Source: Alphaproteobacteria bacterium (lineage in GTDB: Bacteria > Pseudomonadota > Alphaproteobacteria > UBA8366). From it: a DNA stretch of 64,000 bases. The DNA lies in assembly GCA_009377445.1 (NCBI GenBank), contig WHUA01000005.1:124001-188000 (forward strand). Reading direction: 5' to 3'. The position numbers were made by a program, and so were the translations under genes. How positions within the stretch are numbered: position 1 is the first letter of the stretch; the number at the start of each line of letters is the position of its first letter. Positions 59,696 through 64,000 of the stretch are shown here, in pieces. The notes beneath the pieces are model-generated. The model saw nothing but the letters and a program-made list of their open reading frames with translations. It had not been told where the DNA came from and did not search any database.

Positions 59696-60724
59696 ATGCT
59701 GAGACCGGACGACCGCCGCGTCGGCTTCGGGGTCACGCTCCTGCCGAACGCGCTGCCCGAGTTCCTCTCCTGGTGCCGGACGGCCGAAGAATCCGGCTTC
59801 GACACGATCGGCGTCGGCGATTCGCAGTCGCTCTACCGCGAGGCCTTCCTCGCCGCCGCGCTCTGCGCGCAGGAGACGAAGCGGGTGAAGTTCGGCCCGC
59901 GCGTCATCAACCCGATGACGCGGCACCCGGCCATCGCCGCCTCCGGCGCGGCGACCTTGCAGGAGATCGCGCCCGGCCGCGCCGTGCTCGGCATCGGCAG
60001 CGGCGACAGCTCGGTGCACAACGCCGGCGTCCGCCCCGCCCGCATGGCGGAGATGCGGGAGTATGTGCAGGCCGTCCGCGGCATGCTGACCGAAGGCCAG
60101 GCGCAGTACCAGGGCGAGACGACGAAATTCACCTGGGGCCCGGTCGGCGTGCCGCTCTACGTCGCGGCCTCCGGCCCGAAGACGCTGGAGCTGGCCGGCG
60201 AGATCGCCGACGGCGTGATCATCCAGACCGGCCTGCTGCCGGAGGTGATCGAGGACTCCCTCGCCTGCATCCGCCGCGGCGCCGAGCGCGCAGGGCGCGA
60301 CTACGCGAAGATCGACAAGACCTGGTTCCCCTGGGTCAGCGTCGGCCGCGACAAGGCGGAGGCGGTGGACCGCATCAAGCATTCGATCGCGTCCGGCGCC
60401 AAGCACCTCGCCCGCTTCACCACCGAGGGCAAGCACATCCCCGGCCAGTTCGTCGACAAGGTGCGCGAGGCGAAGAAGCGCTACCGCTTCGACCAGCACC
60501 AGATGCCGGGCAGCGACAACGTGAAGATGATCGAGGAGCTGGGCCTCGTCGACTACCTCGCCGACCGCTTCGCCATCGCCGGGACGGTGGAGGACTGCAT
60601 ACGGAAGATCGAGACGGCGGCGGAGGCCGGCGCCACGCATTTCTGGATGAGCGTGCATTTCGCGGATAAGGAGCGGTTCATGCGGGAGTGGGGGGAGACG
60701 GTGATGGGGAGGTTTGGGAGGTAG
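59696..60724 (+). CDS. LLM-class flavin-dependent oxidoreductase
   Basis: A 342-residue luciferase-like enzyme. Seen in order: RVGFGVTLLPNALPEFLSWCRTAEESGFDTIGVGD, LCAQETKRVKFGPRVINPMTRHPAIAASGAATLQEIAPGRAVLGIGSGDSS (flavin-pocket core) and VPLYVAASGPKTLELAGEIADGVII, a signature of F420-dependent methylene-H4MPT reductase-like members. AAGGAG lies 10 nt before ATG 59696. It follows the two cyclase genes and may share their pathway; the substrate is unknown. Confidence 0.88.
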   Translation: MLRPDDRRVGFGVTLLPNALPEFLSWCRTAEESGFDTIGVGDSQSLYREAFLAAALCAQETKRVKFGPRVINPMTRHPAIAASGAATLQEIAPGRAVLGIGSGDSSVHNAGVRPARMAEMREYVQAVRGMLTEGQAQYQGETTKFTWGPVGVPLYVAASGPKTLELAGEIADGVIIQTGLLPEVIEDSLACIRRGAERAGRDYAKIDKTWFPWVSVGRDKAEAVDRIKHSIASGAKHLARFTTEGKHIPGQFVDKVREAKKRYRFDQHQMPGSDNVKMIEELGLVDYLADRFAIAGTVEDCIRKIETAAEAGATHFWMSVHFADKERFMREWGETVMGRFGR

Positions 60725-60861
60725 GGGGATGCGTTTCTATGGTTAAGTGAGACGGATAGTCGCCTAGGGAGGCAAAAACGGAACCATCGGTAGAATTTGC
60801 CCCTATCCAGTATGGGAAAATTACTTATATACTAGATGTCGCGTTGGTACGGAGGAATGGA

Positions 60862-61086
60862 ATGTCGAAGAAAAGTCAGCATGTCGTCCCCAGCGGCAGA
60901 AAGTGGAGCGTGCGAAGCGCGGGAGCGAAACGCGCAAGCAATGTCTTCACAACTCAAAGGGAAGCGGTTGACAAGGCCCGCGAGACTGCACGACGAGAGG
61001 GTACGGAGCTATACATTCACGGGCGCGATGGGAGGATTCGTGAGCGCAGCTCGTTCGGCCGTGACCCGCACCCTCCAAAGGGTTAA
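60862..61086 (+). CDS. DUF2188-domain protein
   Basis: A 74-residue basic protein: KKSQHVVPSGRKWSVRSAGAKRASNVFTTQREAVDKARETARREGTELYIHGRDGRIRERSSFG. HVVP....W.V....A......T...A...A...A...G.EL.IHGRDG.I is the whole DUF2188 domain, a small fold of unknown role often beside mobile or conflict genes. GGAGG precedes ATG 60862. Its stop abuts the next gene start, so the two are translationally coupled. An AT-rich promoter-like stretch with TATACT (60828-60833) lies upstream. Confidence 0.87.
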   Translation: MSKKSQHVVPSGRKWSVRSAGAKRASNVFTTQREAVDKARETARREGTELYIHGRDGRIRERSSFGRDPHPPKG

Positions 61087-61089
61087 TTG

Positions 61090-61734
61090 GTGCCCGGCGC
61101 CGACTTCGAGCAATCCGTATTCATAAACTGTCCCTTCGATGACCAATATGCCCCTCTATTGGAGGCGGCAGTTTTCTGCATCGTTTATTTTGGGTTTTCA
61201 CCCCGGTTGGCCAATGAGCGGCTTGAAGCAGGCGAGAACCGCCTTGAAAAAATATTCGGCATGATCCGGGAGTCGAAGTTTTCAATACACGATCTATCCC
61301 GTTGCAAGGCGGCACGGAACGGCGAATATTTCAGAATGAACATGCCATTCGAGTTTGGCATTGATCTCGGGTTCCGGCGTTGCGGCATGGCGCCCTTTCA
61401 TGAGAAAAAGTTCCTCGTTTTTGAAGAGGAGCCGTACGATCTTAAGCAATCGCTTTCCGACATCGCTGGACAAGACTGCGAATTCCATCGTTGCAATTTT
61501 GAGGTCATAATCGAGAAGGTGCGAAATTTTTTTCGCGTAGAGAGTAATATCAAAGCTCCCGGGCCTTCGAGGCTTGTCTCAGACTATGCCACTTTCCAGG
61601 GGTGGATGACCGAGAAGAAGATTTCCGAAGGCCACTCGGAACGCGACGCTATGAATTTGCCGACCCGGGAACGGGTCGATGAAATGAGGAACTGGATCGA
61701 TTCCGGCAAGCCTGCCACATACAGCCCCGCGTAA
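61090..61734 (+). CDS. TIR/deoxyribosyltransferase-like protein of unknown function
   Basis: A 214-residue soluble protein. It opens FEQSVFINCPFDDQYAPLLEAAVFCIVYFGFSPRLANE, continues with IRESKFSIHDLSRCK (Asp68, Ser70) and YFRMNMPFEFGIDLGF (Asn84, Glu88), then KKFLVFEEEPYDLKQSLSDIAGQD. The order strand-helix-strand with DLS and N..FE.G resembles nucleoside deoxyribosyltransferase and TIR folds, where Glu is catalytic; this is inference from pattern. GTG 61090 follows AAAGGG; TTG 61087 is also possible. The gene is clearly less GC-rich than its neighbours (27 of 60 bases at 61141-61200 are G or C), a sign of transfer. Confidence 0.75.
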   Translation: MPGADFEQSVFINCPFDDQYAPLLEAAVFCIVYFGFSPRLANERLEAGENRLEKIFGMIRESKFSIHDLSRCKAARNGEYFRMNMPFEFGIDLGFRRCGMAPFHEKKFLVFEEEPYDLKQSLSDIAGQDCEFHRCNFEVIIEKVRNFFRVESNIKAPGPSRLVSDYATFQGWMTEKKISEGHSERDAMNLPTRERVDEMRNWIDSGKPATYSPA

Positions 61735-61847
61735 ACTAAAGTAGTCAGGGTGCGAGCTTAGAGTACATCCTTTGATCTAATACTCGGCATCAGGCGCGCC
61801 CATCGGACGGCATGTGATACGGCGCTCCACACGAAGGGTGGTGCGAA

Positions 61848-62744
61848 ATGAACAGCATACGGGCTCTCGATACCGAAGAAGTGGCAGACCCATCCCCTGC
61901 TCCGCTCTCTCTCACCGCCCTCTCCTCCACCGGTGCAGCGGAGATTCCCGGCCTCAACCTCTCCCGCTCCCTGCCCTCCGCCACCATCGCCGCCATTCGC
62001 CGCGCGCTCTGCGACTCCCCCGTCCTCGTCTTCCGCGACCAGTCCCTCTCGAAATCTCAGCAAGCCGCCTTCAGCGCGCAGTTCGGGGAGCTTGAAGGCC
62101 ATATCGGCAAGCTGTCCGACGGCTCGACCTTTCCGCTCGTCCACACGCTGACCAACCTCGACGCCGAGCGCAACGTCGTCAACATGGACGTGGCGAAGCT
62201 CAACTGGTTCTGGCACACGGACAAGTCCTATCACGCCGTCCCGTCCTTCGTGACGATCCTGCACGCGCTCGAGGTGACGCCCGAGGGCGGCGAGACGCAG
62301 TTCTCGAACGCGCATCTCGCCTGGGCCGCGCTGCCGCCGGCGACGCAGGCGCGGCTCGACGGGCTTCAGGCCGTGCACGACTGGGTCGCGAGCCGGATCA
62401 ACTCCGGCACCTCGCCCGCGACCGCGGCGCAGCGGCGCGAGCGCCCGCCGGTGACGCATCCGCTCGTGCGCACGCATCCGGAGACGGGGCGGAAGTCGCT
62501 TTACATCGGCGTGCACGTCTCGCACGTCGCCGGCCTGCCGGAGAGCGAGAGCAAGGCGCTGATCGCCGAGTTGACGCGGCATATCGGGAAGCCCGAGTTT
62601 CTCTACACGCATCGCTGGGAAAAAGGCGACGTGGTGATGTGGGACAATCGCGCGCTACACCACCGGGCGCTCGCCAACTACGAGATCGCGGCCCACCCGC
62701 GCGTCCTCAACCGGACGGTCGTCGTCGGGACGAGGCCGGTCTAG
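61848..62744 (+). CDS. TauD/TfdA-family Fe(II)/2-oxoglutarate dioxygenase
   Basis: A 298-residue paralogue of the dioxygenase at 1850-2752. The iron ligands are His and Asp of NWFWHTDKSYHAVPS and the distal His in DNRALHHRALAN; 2-oxoglutarate is bound by the late arginine (PRVLNRTV). HPLVRTHPETGRKSLYIG and YTHRWEKGDVVMWDN are shared with the paralogue. It follows the AT-rich island and precedes a converging CoA transferase gene. Substrate unknown. Confidence 0.9.
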   Translation: MNSIRALDTEEVADPSPAPLSLTALSSTGAAEIPGLNLSRSLPSATIAAIRRALCDSPVLVFRDQSLSKSQQAAFSAQFGELEGHIGKLSDGSTFPLVHTLTNLDAERNVVNMDVAKLNWFWHTDKSYHAVPSFVTILHALEVTPEGGETQFSNAHLAWAALPPATQARLDGLQAVHDWVASRINSGTSPATAAQRRERPPVTHPLVRTHPETGRKSLYIGVHVSHVAGLPESESKALIAELTRHIGKPEFLYTHRWEKGDVVMWDNRALHHRALANYEIAAHPRVLNRTVVVGTRPV

Positions 62745-62782
62745 GTTTTCCATGACGCGGAACCGATGCGGCTTCGGCGCCC

Positions 62783-62876
62783 GTCCGTGGATTGCCGGAA
62801 CAAGTCCGGCAATGACGTAAATATTTGATGATAAACAAATTCGTCACTCGCGGACTTGTTCCGCGAGTCCATGCGC
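62783..62876. repeat. Paired palindromic repeat, family A
   Basis: Arms 62786-62818 (GATTGCCGG-aacaag-TCCGGCAATGAC) and 62840-62874 (GTCACTCGCGGA-cttgt-TCCGCGAGTCCATG) around an AT-rich spacer between two converging genes. Confidence 0.9.
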
Positions 62877-62908
62877 GCCGACGTGGAGGGCCGAATATCC
62901 CCCGCCCC

Positions 62909-64000
62909 TCAGATCACCTCCCGCGCCCGCAGCTTCTTCACCTCCTCCGGCGAATAGCCGAGCCAGGCGCCGTAGATCGCTTCGTTGTCGGCGCCGTGCA
63001 GCGGCGACGGCTTCACCGGAACGAAGCTGTCGGACATCTTGATCGGGAAGCCCGTGACGGTGACCTCGCCGCGCACCGGGTGCTGGATCTTGTTCATGAT
63101 CCCACGGGCAAGCAGGTCCTCGTCCTGCAGCAGCTCCAGCGTGTTGAAGACCGCGCCGCAGGGCACGCCCGCCCCGGCGATCCGCTCCATCACCTCCTCC
63201 TTGGCGTGCTGGCGGGTCCAGGCGGAGATCGCCTCGTCCACCACGGTGCGGTTCTCGTAGCGCGACTGGCCGTCCTTCAGCCGCGGGTCCTGGAGCAGGT
63301 CCTCGCGGCCGATCACGCGCGCCAGCCGGCGCCAGTGCTCCTCGTTGCCGCGCGAAGCGAAGATGTAGCAGTGGTCGTCCGGCCCACCGGGCTTGCAGGG
63401 ATAGAGGCCGCCCGGCGAGGTGCCGAGGATGGTGTTGCCGGCGCGCGGCAGGACGCCTTCCTTGCGCGCCGCCTGCCGGCTCATCGGCGTGCGGCAGTAG
63501 TTCAGCATCGCGTCGCGCATGGCGATCTGGATGTGCTGGCCGCGCCCGGTTGTGTTGCGCTGGAACAGCGCGGCGAGGATGCCCATGCAGCACAGCATGC
63601 CCGTCCCGGTGTCGCCGATGGTGGCGCCCGGCTTGATCGGCGGGCCGTCGGGCATCCCGTTGACCGCCATCGTCCCGCCGGTCGCCTGCGCGATCATGTC
63701 GAACGCGAGATAATTCGCCTGCGGGCTGTCGGGCGAGAAGCCCTTGACCTGGGCGAAGATGACGCGTGGGTTGATCTCGCTGAGCCGGGCATAGTCGAAG
63801 CCGAGCCGCGCGAAGGTGCCGGGCGCCATGTTCTCGATCACCACGTCGACCTTGCCGATCAGCCGCGTCAGCAGCGCCTTGCCCTCGTCGGACTTCAGGT
63901 TGCAGGTGATGCTGCGCTTGTTGAGGTTGTAATAGATGAAGTAGTGCGCGTCGGCGTCCGGCCGGTCGGAGAAGCCCCAGCGGCCCGGCTCGCCGCGCTT
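62909..64000 (-). CDS. CaiB/BaiF-family CoA transferase, N-terminus cut by window edge
   Basis: At least 363 codons; the frame stays open to the right edge. Seen: YYNLNKRSITCNLKS, VDVVIENMAPGTFARLGFDYARL, IFAQVKGFSPDSPQA, and FDMIAQATGGTMAVNG with the aspartate that should be the nucleophile, then GDTGTGMLCCMGILAALFQRNTTGRGQHI. The C-terminal part has YGAWLGYSPEEVKKLRAREVI. It transfers CoA between carboxylates. It is a paralogue of 36680-37879. Confidence 0.92.
   Translation of the reverse strand, partial: KRGEPGRWGFSDRPDADAHYFIYYNLNKRSITCNLKSDEGKALLTRLIGKVDVVIENMAPGTFARLGFDYARLSEINPRVIFAQVKGFSPDSPQANYLAFDMIAQATGGTMAVNGMPDGPPIKPGATIGDTGTGMLCCMGILAALFQRNTTGRGQHIQIAMRDAMLNYCRTPMSRQAARKEGVLPRAGNTILGTSPGGLYPCKPGGPDDHCYIFASRGNEEHWRRLARVIGREDLLQDPRLKDGQSRYENRTVVDEAISAWTRQHAKEEVMERIAGAGVPCGAVFNTLELLQDEDLLARGIMNKIQHPVRGEVTVTGFPIKMSDSFVPVKPSPLHGADNEAIYGAWLGYSPEEVKKLRAREVI

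Noticed and set aside
60836..61126. Overlapping 96-codon frame at the DUF2188 gene
   Set aside because: The other frame matches the DUF2188 pattern and has the GGAGG site; this one is its shadow.
593..62876. CRISPR array as an explanation for the repeats
   Set aside because: The repeats are scattered singly between genes, with no regular repeat-spacer series and no cas genes.

Overview
The window is high-GC, densely coded DNA. Gene content (RibH2-type lumazine synthase behind an FMN riboswitch, Flp-type pilin, GcvA-like LysR regulator, many CaiB/BaiF, TauD/TfdA and LLM-flavin enzymes) and two families of paired intergenic palindromes fit an alphaproteobacterium of the Rhizobiales/Rhodospirillales sort. 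The species cannot be named from the sequence alone. No rRNA, tRNA, CRISPR array, transposase, integrase or phage structural gene was seen. About 67 protein genes are supported; both ends of the window cut through genes.

Layout. 1-5.6 kb: a TVP38-type membrane protein (cut), LLM oxidoreductase, TauD-type dioxygenase, small lipoproteins, GNAT enzyme, zinc alcohol dehydrogenase. 5.9-10.9 kb: a signalling block in which a membrane protein with ferredoxin and nucleotide-cyclase domains is divergent from a receiver/glutaredoxin-like/thioredoxin-reductase-like fusion and a histidine kinase with a cyclic-nucleotide-binding-type domain. 11-20.8 kb: Pit phosphate transporter, zinc metallopeptidase, MetE-like enzyme, MATE exporter with a terminator in its leader, HerA-like ATPase, ankyrin protein, LLM enzyme, Flp pilin. 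21.1-26.7 kb (minus strand): LysR regulator, ModE-like regulator, aldehyde dehydrogenase and modABC. 27-41.5 kb: catabolic genes (hydroxyacid dehydrogenase, enolase-superfamily enzyme, hydrolases, PEP mutase/isocitrate lyase-type enzyme, SDR, PhoD, CaiB/BaiF transferase, GrdB-like protein, amidohydrolase), then the FMN riboswitch and ribH. 41.7-47.3 kb: matrixin protease, PRC-barrel and CsbD stress-type proteins, aldo/keto reductase, a LuxR regulator with a degenerate receiver. 47.7-57.2 kb: SPOR lipoprotein, enoyl-CoA hydratase, beta-lactamase-like serine hydrolase, SDR, nitroreductase, LysR regulator, small envelope proteins. 57.2-64 kb: two tandem cyclase-family (metal-dependent hydrolase) genes, a third LLM enzyme, an AT-richer two-gene island (DUF2188 protein plus a TIR/deoxyribosyltransferase-like protein), a second TauD dioxygenase and a second, cut CaiB/BaiF transferase.

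How it works together. Most genes are short units for degrading or modifying small organic acids, esters and CoA thioesters. The most system-like groups are the redox/cyclic-nucleotide/two-component block at 5.9-10.9 kb and the coupled pair at 60.9-61.7 kb. The molybdate operon is unusual because an aldehyde dehydrogenase and a dispersed repeat lie between its likely operator and modA, and the repeat supplies the modA start codon. Dispersed palindromes have shaped several gene ends: modA start, ankyrin-gene end, and the end of a GNAT fragment.
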